DNA of 64,000 nucleotides. Origin: Clostridium_AD sp036569345 (GTDB lineage: Bacteria; Bacillota; Clostridia; Clostridiales; Clostridiaceae). Position numbers and translations under genes: made by a program. Of the stretch, positions 33,157 to 42,437 are shown piece after piece (positions within the stretch are counted from its first letter, which is position 1; every line of letters starts with the position of its first letter). Under the pieces are notes generated by a model. The model did no database searches. It was not told where the DNA came from and worked only from the letters and a program-made list of their open reading frames with translations. The stretch lies in assembly GCF_036569345.1 (NCBI RefSeq), contig NZ_DATCQT010000089.1, positions 1 to 64,000 of the forward strand, read 5' to 3'.

Positions 33157-35124
33157 GTGTCTATAGAAAAAATGCATATGGTTAATTTAGTAGGTGTAAT
33201 GTCTGATTTTGATAAATTAACTAAAATGTTAGCACTGGATGGATGTATTCAGCCAGTGAGTGCTTTGCAAGAAATAAACTCTTCAGATTTTGTACTTAAA
33301 ACTTCCTCTGACAATTTAGAGGTTTTGCTGGATGTGAATTATATTAGACCATACTTAAATGATAAAGATTATAATTCAAGTTTAAAACAAATTGAAAAAC
33401 TCGCTGAGGCTCAAAAAAATGCTAATATAAAGATTGAATACGTTAAAGAGATGACTTTTGATTTTGGCGTTTCAGAACAAAAACTATCAGAAGTTTATGA
33501 AAAATATATGGTTTTAAATAAGAAAAATGATGATTTAGAGCAAAAGGAGCAACAACTTAAAAATACTTATGTGGCTTTAAAATTTTTAAAAAATGTATCT
33601 CTACCTTTAGAAGAGATTACTAATATGAAAAATTTTCAAATGGATTTATATAAAGTTCGAGATCAGAACATGCTTAAGTTAAAAGCTAATTATGAAAATA
33701 TACCATCAGTAATTGAAACTGTATGCACAGAAAAAGAATTTGTTATATTTATATCATTTACACCAATACTTTTGCTAAAAGAAGCGGAAAGAATTTTTAA
33801 ATCCGCGAATTGTGAAAAAATTGAAGTGCCTAATCATTACATAGGTTTACCAAAGGATGTGGCAGTGGTTGTTAGCTCAGAGATAAAGGAGCTGCAACAA
33901 TCTATATGGAAAATTCAAATTGAACTAAATATTTTTCTAAGTGAAAACTTTAAAACAATAAAAGATTTACAAAGCAGTTATGAACTAGAGAAAAAATCTT
34001 TAGAAATTAAAAATAATGCAGCTTGCACAAATGAATTTTTTTATCTAGCCGGATGGGTACCTAAAAGTTTTATGGTGAACTTGAATAAGTTATTAATGAA
34101 GTTTGATGATAGAATATTGGTCATTGAAAAACATCCAAATGAGAGAACTAATAAAGCTGTAATTCCTCCAACAAAACTTGTAAACAATGAATTGTTCAAA
34201 CCTTTTGAGAGTATGGTTTTAATGTATGGAGTTCCTAGCTATGGTGAAATCGACCCCACTATGTTTTTGGCAATAACTTATACACTAATGTTTGGTGCCA
34301 TGTTTGGAGATGTGGGGCAAGGATTGGTATTGCTTTTGGCAGGTTTTTTACTAAAAAATAAATATTGCAGAGTTAATTTAGGAGGTGTTTTTGAAAGGCT
34401 TGGGGTAAGTTCTATATTTTTTGGATTTTTATATGGAAGTGTATTTGGATCTGAAGTCGTAATTAATGCATTGCTAATTAGACCAATGGAACATATTAAT
34501 GAGATACTAATTGCCGCTATAATATTTGGGTGTTGTTTCTTACTTTTAGGTTTTATACTAGGAATTACCAATAGTTTAAGGAAAAAAGACATGGAACGTG
34601 GACTTTTTGGAAAAGAAGGGGTAGCAGGTTTTATGTTTTATATCGGAGCATTAACTTTGATATTGTCTACAGTTTATAAAAATCCACTATTACCTAGAAC
34701 TGTTTGGATAATATATTTTATTTTCTTTTTACTATTGATATTACTAAAACAACCCTTAACAAATATCTTATTAGGTAAAAATGTATTATTTGAAGCAGGA
34801 GTCAAGGATTATTTTATAAAATCAGGTTTTGAGGTAGTGGAAACATTATTGTCTATGTTTTCTAATACACTCTCATTTATAAGAGTAGGTGCCTTTGCCT
34901 TAAATCACGTTGGTTTATTTGTTGCATTTTCATCTATGGCGTCTATGACTAAAAGTGGATTTGCATCTGTGCTGATACTAATACTTGGAAATATAATAAT
35001 TATATGTCTTGAGGGAATGATTGTGTTTATACAAGGGTTAAGACTTGAGTATTATGAATTATTTAGTAAGTATTATGAAGGTAGTGGGGTCGCTTTTGAA
35101 CCTGTGCAGGTTAAATGCAAGTAA
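33157..35124 (+). CDS. ntpI: V-type ATP synthase subunit I
   Basis: 655 residues: soluble N-terminal half with coiled coils, then seven to eight membrane helices from about residue 360, including GDVGQGLVLLL and SNTLSFIRVGAFALNHVGL, the latter with the essential Arg facing the K ring. Subunit I forms the ion half-channels. GTG start preceded by AGGAGGTGA. Confidence 0.93.
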   Translation: MSIEKMHMVNLVGVMSDFDKLTKMLALDGCIQPVSALQEINSSDFVLKTSSDNLEVLLDVNYIRPYLNDKDYNSSLKQIEKLAEAQKNANIKIEYVKEMTFDFGVSEQKLSEVYEKYMVLNKKNDDLEQKEQQLKNTYVALKFLKNVSLPLEEITNMKNFQMDLYKVRDQNMLKLKANYENIPSVIETVCTEKEFVIFISFTPILLLKEAERIFKSANCEKIEVPNHYIGLPKDVAVVVSSEIKELQQSIWKIQIELNIFLSENFKTIKDLQSSYELEKKSLEIKNNAACTNEFFYLAGWVPKSFMVNLNKLLMKFDDRILVIEKHPNERTNKAVIPPTKLVNNELFKPFESMVLMYGVPSYGEIDPTMFLAITYTLMFGAMFGDVGQGLVLLLAGFLLKNKYCRVNLGGVFERLGVSSIFFGFLYGSVFGSEVVINALLIRPMEHINEILIAAIIFGCCFLLLGFILGITNSLRKKDMERGLFGKEGVAGFMFYIGALTLILSTVYKNPLLPRTVWIIYFIFFLLLILLKQPLTNILLGKNVLFEAGVKDYFIKSGFEVVETLLSMFSNTLSFIRVGAFALNHVGLFVAFSSMASMTKSGFASVLILILGNIIIICLEGMIVFIQGLRLEYYELFSKYYEGSGVAFEPVQVKCK

Positions 35125-35223
35125 TATATATATGTATATAACAATTAAAATCCTTATTTACCAAAGAAAGGACAAGCTACAATAAGAAAATTAAAAAACA
35201 TAGAAAAAGGAGGAATATCAATT

Positions 35224-35649
35224 ATGACTGTATTATTAATGTTAACATTTTGTGTTGTTATAGTTACAATTACTTATGGAGTTGTAGCCCAAAGTAAAAT
35301 AGATGTTTTAGGGAAACAAAGGACAAAAAAAGCGATAAAAATTAATCTAGGTGTATTTATCCCAGTTATTATGGGTGCACTAATAATGAATATTCCAAGT
35401 GTAGCCCGTGCGGCGGGAACAGTTGCAGTGAACCCAGCTGCTGGCCTTGGTTATTTAGCAGCTGGTCTTTCGACAGGACTTGCAACTATTGGCGCAGGTT
35501 ATGCAGTAGGTGCAGTTGGATCATCTGCTTTAGGTGCAGTATCTGAAGATCCTAAGATTTTAGGAAAAACTCTTATATTTGTTGGTCTTGGAGAAGGTAT
35601 AGCTATATATGGACTTATTATATCCATAATGATACTTTCAAAATTATAG
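35224..35649 (+). CDS. ntpK: V-type ATP synthase subunit K (proteolipid)
   Basis: 141 residues with four hydrophobic stretches; the C-terminal hairpin is glycine-rich (GLATIGAGYAVGAVGSSALG) with VGLGEGIAIYGLIISIMI, whose Glu should be the ion-binding carboxylate. The N-terminal hairpin has no equivalent acidic residue, so the ring would carry one site per four helices. Na+ or H+ specificity cannot be read with confidence. AAAGGAGG upstream. Confidence 0.93.
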   Translation: MTVLLMLTFCVVIVTITYGVVAQSKIDVLGKQRTKKAIKINLGVFIPVIMGALIMNIPSVARAAGTVAVNPAAGLGYLAAGLSTGLATIGAGYAVGAVGSSALGAVSEDPKILGKTLIFVGLGEGIAIYGLIISIMILSKL

Positions 35650-35660
35650 GATAGAGGTTT

Positions 35661-35969
35661 ATGAGGAGTTATTTAATAAGTGATAATTTGGATACAGCTG
35701 TAGGTATGCAAATGGCGGGAATAGAAGGCATTGTACTTCATAAAAAAGAAGAAATAATGGAAAAGATTAAAGAATTAAAAAAAGATCAGGGAATAGGAAT
35801 AATAATAATAACAGAGAAGATTGGTCTTTTAATACCTGGCGAGGTAAACATTATAAAATTATCGAAGGAGAGACCTCTTTTGGTAGAAATTCCAGACAGG
35901 CATGGATTTCGCAAGGGTAGTGATTCTATATTAAGATACGTTAAAGAGGCTATAGGTATTAAAATATAA
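35661..35969 (+). CDS. ntpG: V-type ATP synthase subunit F
   Basis: 102 residues with the CheY-like F fold: MRSYLISDNLDTAVGMQMAGIEG at the start and GIIIITEKIGLL, then PLLVEIPDRHG. Subunit F sits in the rotating central stalk with D. It begins 11 bases after ntpK. Confidence 0.9.
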   Translation: MRSYLISDNLDTAVGMQMAGIEGIVLHKKEEIMEKIKELKKDQGIGIIIITEKIGLLIPGEVNIIKLSKERPLLVEIPDRHGFRKGSDSILRYVKEAIGIKI

Positions 35970-36009
35970 TAAGCATATGTGACTAATAAAAATTTGTGGG
36001 AGGCTAGTT

Positions 36010-36621
36010 ATGACTACCATTGAAGACAAGATAAGTTTGTTTTCTAAGATAATATATGACAAGTTAAATGAAGAAAAAAAAGAAAGATTATCGGCCTTCA
36101 ATGAAGAATCTCAGAAAAAAATAAATTATGAAAAAGATAAAATAGAAAAGATTAAAAACAAACTTCGAAGTGAAGTTACAAAAAAGTCTAATATTAAGGC
36201 AAATGCAATTGTAGCAAAAGAAAATCTTAATAAGCAAAGAGAAGTGTTGTCTCTTAAAAATAAACTAATTAAAGAAACTATAAAAGATGTATCCGAAAGA
36301 CTTGTAGAATTTGTGCTTTCAGAGGAATATAAATTATATTTCATAAATTCTTTAAAAAAGACTTTGATGACAATAGATAATGGACACTACTATATTATAT
36401 TATTAAAAGGAGATTATGAAAAATTTAAGAGTGAAATTGAGGTTATAATTAAGGAGTATAAGGGCCTTAATGTTGAAATAAATATTTCTGAAGATGACTT
36501 TATAGGGGGTCTTATACTTAAAGATTTTGAAGGCAAGTTTAGAATAGATAATAGTATAAAATCCGTTTTGCAAGAAAGCAAAGAAATAATTGGTATCAGA
36601 GTTATGGAAATGTTATCTTAA
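36010..36621 (+). CDS. ntpE: V-type ATP synthase subunit E
   Basis: 203 residues: N-terminal coiled coil (about 5-75, rich in Lys/Glu) and a C-terminal globular domain with FIGGLILKDFEGKFRIDNSI, the E-family signature. Forms the peripheral stalk with the first gene's product. TGGGAGG-type ribosome binding site. Confidence 0.9.
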   Translation: MTTIEDKISLFSKIIYDKLNEEKKERLSAFNEESQKKINYEKDKIEKIKNKLRSEVTKKSNIKANAIVAKENLNKQREVLSLKNKLIKETIKDVSERLVEFVLSEEYKLYFINSLKKTLMTIDNGHYYIILLKGDYEKFKSEIEVIIKEYKGLNVEINISEDDFIGGLILKDFEGKFRIDNSIKSVLQESKEIIGIRVMEMLS

Positions 36622-36669
36622 AGAGATAGAAATTCTATATGACTTATGGAGTGCTTGGGGGAGGGAAAT

Positions 36670-38436
36670 ATGGAAGGAAATATAATCGGGGTGAATGGTC
36701 CAGTTATAAAAGCCGAGCACATGCGAGGCTTTAAAATGAGAGAAATGGTTATGGTAGGGTTTAAAAAACTTATCGGTGAAATTATAATACTGGAAGAAGA
36801 TTACGCAACTATTCAGGTGTATGAAGAAACCAGTGGTCTTAAAATAGGTGAGAGCGTAATCTCTACTGGAAGTCCTCTTTCACTTAAATTAGGGCCAGGA
36901 ATACTTGGAAATATTTTCGATGGAATTGAGAGGCCACTAGAAAAAATAAATGAAATATCTTATGGATTTTTACCAGAGGGTATAGGGCTAATTTCTCTTG
37001 ATGAAGAAAAGCTCTGGAATGTGGAAATTATTGTAAAACCAGGTGATGAATTAAAACAAGGGTATATATATGCAACAGTTCAAGAAACTCAATCAATTAT
37101 TCATAAGATAATGGTTCCACCCGGAGTGATGGGAACTGTAACTTGGGCATGCAAAAATGGAAAATACAATATAGAAGCCACAGTAGTTGAATTAAATCAA
37201 GGTGATGAGAAATATGAACTTAAACTTTACCAATATTGGCCTTGCAGAAATCCAAGACCAGTAAAAGATAAAAAAACTATATTTAAACCTCTTATCACTG
37301 GGCAAAGAATAATAGATATATTTTTCCCTTTAGCTAAAGGAGGAACTTGCGCTATTCCCGGAGGATTTGGAACTGGAAAGACAATAACCCAACATCAGCT
37401 TGCAAAGTGGTCAGATGCAGATATTATAGTGTACATAGGTTGTGGAGAAAGAGGAAATGAAATGACAGAAGTTCTAGAAGAATTCCCAAAACTTATAGAT
37501 CCTAGGACTAATTTACCACTTATGAATAGGACTGTGCTTATAGCAAACACCTCTAATATGCCCGTAGCGGCAAGGGAAGCAAGTATTTATACTGGTATTA
37601 CAATAGCAGAATATTTCAGGGATATGGGATACCATGTTGCTATAATGGCAGACTCCACATCAAGATGGGCAGAAGCTCTACGTGAAATCTCTGGTAGGCT
37701 TGAAGAGATGCCTGCTGAAGAGGGATACCCGGCATATCTTCCATCTAGGATTGCAGAGTTCTATGAAAGAGCTGGTTATGTAGAAAATTTAAATAATACA
37801 GAAGGCTCGGTTACTGTAATTGGAGCTGTATCACCTGCTGGGGGAGATTTTTCAGAACCTGTTACTCAAAATACTAAAAGATTCGTTTCAGTTTTTTTAG
37901 GACTTGATAAAAAATTGGCTTATGCAAGGCATTACCCAGCAATAAATTGGTTAGAAAGTTATAGTGGGTATTTATCACTTTTAAAGGACTGGTATGAGGA
38001 AAACGTAGCTGAGGGTATAATGGATTTAAGGGCAAAAATGCTTAAGCTTTTATATGAAGAAAACAAACTTCTAGAGATAGTTAAGTTGGTGGGTGAGGAT
38101 GTGCTTCCAGACGCACAAAGACTAATTATAGAGGTAGCAAAGTGCCTTAAAATTGCGTTCCTCCAACAAAATGCCTATAACGAGGTAGATACTTATGCAC
38201 CACTCGCTAAACAATATAAGATGCTTAAAGTTATAGAATGCTTTTATGATAATGCATGCAAAGCTGTTAAAATTGGAATACCAATTTCTGTTATAAAAAA
38301 TAAAGAGTTAATGGAAAAGCTTTATAAAATGAAATATAATGTACCAAATGATGATCTTTCCATAATAGATGGTTTAGAAAAAGAATTAATAAGTTATTTT
38401 GAAGAACTTATAGGAAAATACAAGCAAGGTAGATAA
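36670..38436 (+). CDS. ntpA: V-type ATP synthase catalytic subunit A
   Basis: 588 residues. P-loop GGFGTGKT at about residue 235 (usual form GPFGSGKT, so two changes in the variable positions), IGCGERGNEMTEVL with the catalytic Glu, and ADSTSRWAEALREISGRL. The non-homologous insert typical of A subunits precedes the P-loop. The ATG at 36670 follows GGGGAGGG; an ATG at 36646 lacks a site. Its stop codon lies in a 19-bp hairpin. Confidence 0.96.
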   Translation: MEGNIIGVNGPVIKAEHMRGFKMREMVMVGFKKLIGEIIILEEDYATIQVYEETSGLKIGESVISTGSPLSLKLGPGILGNIFDGIERPLEKINEISYGFLPEGIGLISLDEEKLWNVEIIVKPGDELKQGYIYATVQETQSIIHKIMVPPGVMGTVTWACKNGKYNIEATVVELNQGDEKYELKLYQYWPCRNPRPVKDKKTIFKPLITGQRIIDIFFPLAKGGTCAIPGGFGTGKTITQHQLAKWSDADIIVYIGCGERGNEMTEVLEEFPKLIDPRTNLPLMNRTVLIANTSNMPVAAREASIYTGITIAEYFRDMGYHVAIMADSTSRWAEALREISGRLEEMPAEEGYPAYLPSRIAEFYERAGYVENLNNTEGSVTVIGAVSPAGGDFSEPVTQNTKRFVSVFLGLDKKLAYARHYPAINWLESYSGYLSLLKDWYEENVAEGIMDLRAKMLKLLYEENKLLEIVKLVGEDVLPDAQRLIIEVAKCLKIAFLQQNAYNEVDTYAPLAKQYKMLKVIECFYDNACKAVKIGIPISVIKNKELMEKLYKMKYNVPNDDLSIIDGLEKELISYFEELIGKYKQGR

Positions 38437-38460
38437 TAATAATTATCTACCTTGCTTGTA
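38419..38460 (+). other. 19-bp perfect hairpin spanning the ntpA stop codon
   Basis: TACAAGCAAGGTAGATAAT pairs without mismatch with ATTATCTACCTTGCTTGTA around an AATA loop. It contains the last codons of ntpA and is followed by GAGGGGAGGG, not a T tract, so it is unlikely to terminate. It could set mRNA processing or reduce coupling between A and B. Confidence 0.85.
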
Positions 38461-38477
38461 CAAGAGGGGAGGGTAAT

Positions 38478-39860
38478 ATGAAAAAAGAATATTTAATGTT
38501 AAATAAAGTTCAAGGACCTTTAATTATTATCTCGGGTGTGGAAGATGTAGCCTATGACGAAATTGTTGATATATTGGTTGATGAAAAACATAGAAAAAAA
38601 GGAAAGGTTGTTCAGATTTATAAAGATAAGGCTATAGTGCAGGTTTTTGAAACAACAACCGGGATGTCTGTTGAGAATACTTCAGTGCATTTTAGAGGAG
38701 AATCCTTTAAAATAGCTCTTACAAAGGATATATTAGGAAGAGAATTTAATGGAATGGGTGATCCAAGAGATAATGGGGGAGAAGTTTATTCATCTAAGAA
38801 ATATGATGTAAATGGTAGACCTATAAATCCTGTTGCTAGGAAATACCCTAGAGATTATATTCAAACGGGAATATCATCTATAGACTGCCTTGCTACATTA
38901 ATAAGAGGTCAAAAACTTCCTATATTTTCTGGAAATGGTATGGCTCATAATGAACTAGCAGCGCAAATCGTACACCAAGCAAAAATCTCTAGTGAGGTCA
39001 ATGAAGAATTTTGTATAGTATTTGGAGCTATGGGTATAAAGTATGATGATGCTAATTTCTTTAAGAAAAGTTTTGAACAAGCGGGAGTGCTTGAAAAGGT
39101 AGTTATGTTTACAAATTTAGCAGATGATCCTATAGTTGAGAGAATAATAACTCCAAGATGTGCTTTAACTGCTGCTGAATACTTAGCTTTCGAAGAAGAT
39201 ATGCATGTACTTGTAATACTCACCGACATGACTAATTATTGTGAAGCGCTTCGAGAACTTTCATCATTAAAAGAAGAAGTACCAAGTAGAAAGGGTTATC
39301 CAGGATATTTATATTCGGATTTAGCATCTTTATATGAGAGGGCAGGTATGATGAAAGGGAAAAAAGGTAGTATAACACAGATACCTATATTAACTATGCC
39401 TAATGATGATATAACACATCCAGTACCAGATCTTACAGGGTTTATAACCGAGGGGCAAATTGTTTTAAGTAGAGGAATTCAACAAAGAGATATATATCCA
39501 CCTGTTAACATACTTCCATCGCTTTCAAGGCTCATGAAAGATGGGATTGGAGAAGGGTTTACAAGGGAAGATCATGGAGATGTTTCAAATCAAATATTTG
39601 CGGCTTATTCAAGGGTGCAGGATGTAATAGCGCTAGCTCAAGTTATAGGAGAAGATGAGTTATCAGATATAGATAAGATATATATGAACTTTGGTAGGGA
39701 TTTTGAAGAAAAATTTTTAAAACAGGATTATGATGAAAATAGAGATATGGCAGAGACTTTAGATTTAGCTTGGGAAATTCTTAGCATATTACCTAAGAAT
39801 GAGCTGGATAGAGTATCGCCTAAGATTTTAGAAAAATATTATAAAATAGTGGTGAAGTAA
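38478..39860 (+). CDS. ntpB: V-type ATP synthase regulatory subunit B
   Basis: 460 residues with the B-subunit degenerate P-loop region (SGNGMAHNELAAQI, usually GNGLPHN), TDMTNYCEALRELSS and the arginine-finger motif PSLSRLMKDGIGEG. B forms the hexamer with A. GGGGAGGG ribosome binding site. Confidence 0.96.
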   Translation: MKKEYLMLNKVQGPLIIISGVEDVAYDEIVDILVDEKHRKKGKVVQIYKDKAIVQVFETTTGMSVENTSVHFRGESFKIALTKDILGREFNGMGDPRDNGGEVYSSKKYDVNGRPINPVARKYPRDYIQTGISSIDCLATLIRGQKLPIFSGNGMAHNELAAQIVHQAKISSEVNEEFCIVFGAMGIKYDDANFFKKSFEQAGVLEKVVMFTNLADDPIVERIITPRCALTAAEYLAFEEDMHVLVILTDMTNYCEALRELSSLKEEVPSRKGYPGYLYSDLASLYERAGMMKGKKGSITQIPILTMPNDDITHPVPDLTGFITEGQIVLSRGIQQRDIYPPVNILPSLSRLMKDGIGEGFTREDHGDVSNQIFAAYSRVQDVIALAQVIGEDELSDIDKIYMNFGRDFEEKFLKQDYDENRDMAETLDLAWEILSILPKNELDRVSPKILEKYYKIVVK

Positions 39861-39861
39861 T

Positions 39862-40482
39862 ATGGAAACTTTCGCTCCAACTAAATCTACTTTAATGAAT
39901 GCTAAAAACTCCTTAGACTTTTCTAAAAAAGGTTTTGAACTGTTAGATAAAAAAAGAAATGTACTTATAAGAGAAATGATGTCATATGTAGCTAAGGCTC
40001 GCGTTCTTCAAAATGAGATAAATATAACTTTTTCAAGGGCGTATAAGGCACTAGAATTGGCAAATATAAACTCAGGTATTACAAATGTACAAGACGTAGC
40101 AATGTCGGTTGGCGAAACTAACGACTATGACATTTTATTTAAAAGTGTAATGGGGGTAGAAGTGCCCAAAATTATTTTTAATAGAAAAGAAATAGAAACT
40201 AAATATGGATTTTTTAGAAGCAGTGCTACTATTGACGAGGTTATGGAAGAGTTTAATAATGTAAAATATTTAACCTACGAGCTAGCAGAGGTAGAAAATG
40301 CTATTTATAGATTAGCAATGGAAGTAAAAAAAACTCAAAAGAGAGCAAATGCACTTCAAAATATACAGATTCCTAAATTTGAGGAAATAGTTAAATTCGT
40401 TAGCGAAGTTTTGGAAGAAAAAGAAAGAGAGGACTTTTTTAGATTAAAAGTAGTAAAAAAGAAACACAGAAAAGAAGATTAA
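39862..40482 (+). CDS. ntpD: V-type ATP synthase subunit D
   Basis: 206 residues with the long antiparallel coiled coil of the rotor shaft: PTKSTLMNAKNSLDFSKKG at the start and NALQNIQIPKFEEIVKFV near the end. It starts two bases after the ntpB stop and is the last recognisable operon gene. Confidence 0.93.
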   Translation: METFAPTKSTLMNAKNSLDFSKKGFELLDKKRNVLIREMMSYVAKARVLQNEINITFSRAYKALELANINSGITNVQDVAMSVGETNDYDILFKSVMGVEVPKIIFNRKEIETKYGFFRSSATIDEVMEEFNNVKYLTYELAEVENAIYRLAMEVKKTQKRANALQNIQIPKFEEIVKFVSEVLEEKEREDFFRLKVVKKKHRKED

Positions 40483-40552
40483 TATTTTATTAAAAGAATA
40501 TTCAAATTATTATAAATGTGATATAATGATTTTAGAAGAGGAGGATAACAAA

Positions 40553-40709
40553 AAGTAAAATTACAACTAGATTTAAAGTTGATATTCAAAACGATAAAGC
40601 TATGTAAAGGTTTAAATTAAATGAAATTGAATTTGAAAAAAATCAGTGTTTAGTTTTAAATAATATATTAAAGATATATAATTATGAACAACATTTAAAT
40701 AAATAATAA
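40553..40709 (+). pseudogene. Possible decayed small ORF after the V-ATPase operon
   Basis: A frame behind GAGGAGG reads SKITTRFKVDIQNDKAM-stop-RFKLNEIEFEKNQCLVLNN and on to HLNK-stop, interrupted by a single TAA and without a usable start. The composition looks coding. Could equally be chance in AT-rich sequence; not recognised. Confidence 0.25.
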
Positions 40710-40719
40710 GAGGTGGAGT

Positions 40720-40902
40720 ATGGAAGAATATAGAGGTTATCAAATAGAAGTTTTGGAAAATGATGAGAAAGAATATCCATATAAAGCAATTGCAAGAAAA
40801 GAAGAAGAACAAATAAAACACAAAGGAAATAGTAAACTACAAGCCATTGATCTTGTTAAAGGAACCATTAATTTAGCAATAGCCCGAAGTTGTAAACAAT
40901 AA
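40720..40902 (+). CDS. Small hypothetical protein
   Basis: 60 residues, charged and soluble (EEYRGYQIEVLENDEKEYPY), preceded by AAGAGGTGGAG at 7 bases. The pattern GYQIEV...YKAIA...A...ALDLVKG is like small proteins of the DUF2188/type II antitoxin-like fold, but this is only an impression. No partner gene is seen next to it. Confidence 0.5.
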   Translation: MEEYRGYQIEVLENDEKEYPYKAIARKEEEQIKHKGNSKLQAIDLVKGTINLAIARSCKQ

Positions 40903-41083
40903 ATATTTAGTAAAATTTTAAAGAAAAGTATTGCAAGTTATTAATATGTATGTTATTCTAAATGAGTTGGGATTGTAAAATCAACAACAACAAGATTTGA
41001 TATGATTAAAACATTACCTTTTTAGGCATATAAAGTAAATCAGATCTTAAATCTTAATATAAATAAAAAGGAGAAATGTTTAA

Positions 41084-41248
41084 ATGGCTGATAAGACTAT
41101 TGTATGTAAAGATTGTTCACAAGAATTTGTATTCACTGAGGGTGAGCAAGAATTCTATAAAGAAAAAGGATTTGAAAATGAACCACAAAGATGTCCTGAT
41201 TGTAGAAGAGCTAAAAAACAACAGAACAACAGAGGATTTCAAAGATAA
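41084..41248 (+). CDS. Small zinc-ribbon protein
   Basis: 54 residues: MADKTIVCKDCSQEF then RCPDCRRAKKQQ, two CxxC knuckles forming a probable zinc ribbon, with a GEQEFYKEKGF helix between and a basic tail. This is the probable zinc-binding domain family (zf-CXXC-type, often near cspA genes). The ATG at 41084 lies 9 bases after AAAGGAGA; another ATG at 41076, out of frame, gives a false 60-codon frame. Followed by a strong terminator. Confidence 0.85.
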   Translation: MADKTIVCKDCSQEFVFTEGEQEFYKEKGFENEPQRCPDCRRAKKQQNNRGFQR

Positions 41249-41265
41249 TATTATTTAAAAAAATT

Positions 41266-41298
41266 ACCTATAGGGATTTATCCCTATAGGTTTTTATT
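41266..41298 (+). terminator. Terminator of the zinc-ribbon gene
   Basis: ACCTATAGGGA and TCCCTATAGGT pair around TTTA, followed by TTTTATTTT. Confidence 0.88.
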
Positions 41299-41395
41299 TT
41301 GCAAAAAAATATTGTATAATTTTTAAAAAAATGATATATTATATAAAATATAAACAATTTTAAAAAAATGAAAATGTATATATAAAAGGAGTGAT

Positions 41396-41968
41396 TTGAA
41401 TTTGAAAGATTTAAAATTAAGTAAGATCAATTTGGATAAAACCAATTTAAATAAAATTAAAATAAACAAAAACAACATGATAATAGCTAAAACAAAACAT
41501 ATTCATGGGGGGAACTATGAAGGAGAAAGGGTTAACGGCAAGAAACACGGCCAAGGGACTTTTATTTATAGCGACGGAAGTAAATATGTAGGTCAATGGG
41601 CGAGTGATCAAATGAATGGGCAAGGGACCCTTATTTTTTCCGGTGGAGAAAAATATATTGGGGAGTGGAAGAACGACGAAAAACATGGATATGGTATATA
41701 TACTTGGCCGGATGGTGAAAAATATATAGGAGTTTGGGAAAATGGTGAAAAATCTGGTCAAGGTATTTGCACGTGGCCAAATGGTGATACATATGTAGGA
41801 GACTTAAAGGATGGACTTAGACAAGGTTTAGGAATCCATACTTGGTCTGGAGGAGAAAAGTATATAGGTCAGTGGCAAAACGATGAAAGAGAAGGACAGG
41901 GAATCTACATTTATTCTGATGGCGAAATCGAAATGGGAGAGTCTAAAAATAATGGACTTATTAAGTAA
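41396..41968 (+). CDS. MORN-repeat protein
   Basis: 190 residues. After a basic N-terminal segment rich in Asn/Lys/Leu (about 1-38), six MORN repeats of 23 residues follow without break, each of the form Y(I/V)G(E/Q)W.N....GQG.(Y/F).(W/S).(G/D)G(E/S)K (about 39-180). MORN repeats bind lipids or proteins in eukaryotes; bacterial roles are unclear. No signal peptide. TTG start at 41396 or 41402, both near AAAGGAG. Confidence 0.85.
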   Translation: MNLKDLKLSKINLDKTNLNKIKINKNNMIIAKTKHIHGGNYEGERVNGKKHGQGTFIYSDGSKYVGQWASDQMNGQGTLIFSGGEKYIGEWKNDEKHGYGIYTWPDGEKYIGVWENGEKSGQGICTWPNGDTYVGDLKDGLRQGLGIHTWSGGEKYIGQWQNDEREGQGIYIYSDGEIEMGESKNNGLIK

Positions 41969-42146
41969 TGTTAATTATTAAATAATAGATGAAAAATTCT
42001 GTTATTTTTTTTGCCTATTATTCTTTTACGGAACCTTTTTGATACAATAATAATATTATATATCAACAAAAGAAGCATCAATGTGAGAAACTTAATGAAA
42101 ATGACTTTAAGTCTAGATTATTTGCCCTAGAGAGGGGGGAATATGT

Positions 42147-42275
42147 ATGGGTTGTTGGTGGATATTATTACTATTACTATTTGATGGCAATAATGGTTGT
42201 AACAATAATCGCAATAACAATGATTGCTGTTGCAATACTTTTATTATAAATTGTAGAAAGAAAAAATGTAGATAA
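42147..42275 (+). CDS. Very small Cys/Asn-rich protein
   Basis: 42 residues: MGCWWILLLLLLFDGNNG hydrophobic start, then an Asn-rich stretch and clustered Cys (NDCCCNT, NCRKKKCR). GAGGGGGG lies 8 bases before the ATG. Similar short hydrophobic-plus-CN-rich proteins occur in clostridia, some linked to sporulation; no function is assigned. A hairpin terminator follows at 42358. Confidence 0.55.
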   Translation: MGCWWILLLLLFDGNNGCNNNRNNNDCCCNTFIINCRKKKCR

Positions 42276-42357
42276 AACCATGATATTTGTTTTTTTTCTA
42301 AGATTGTTAACTAAATTTTTAATGTTAGCATAATAGTTAAATTAGCATTTAGAATTA

Positions 42358-42390
42358 AGGAGACTTTGGCTGTTTATGCTAAAGTCTCCT
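42358..42390 (+). terminator. Terminator upstream of the P-type ATPase homologue
   Basis: AGGAGACTTTGGC pairs with GCTAAAGTCTCCT around TGTTTAT; the following ATTTATTA tract is a weak T run. Confidence 0.7.
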
Positions 42391-42437
42391 ATTTATTATA
42401 CGAAGATTATAATGAATAAAAAACTCAAAAGGATAGG

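Noticed and set aside
41076..41258. 60-codon plus-strand frame starting at 41076
   Set aside because: Its ATG is one base from the ribosome binding site; the frame from 41084 gives a two-knuckle zinc-ribbon protein ending just before a terminator.
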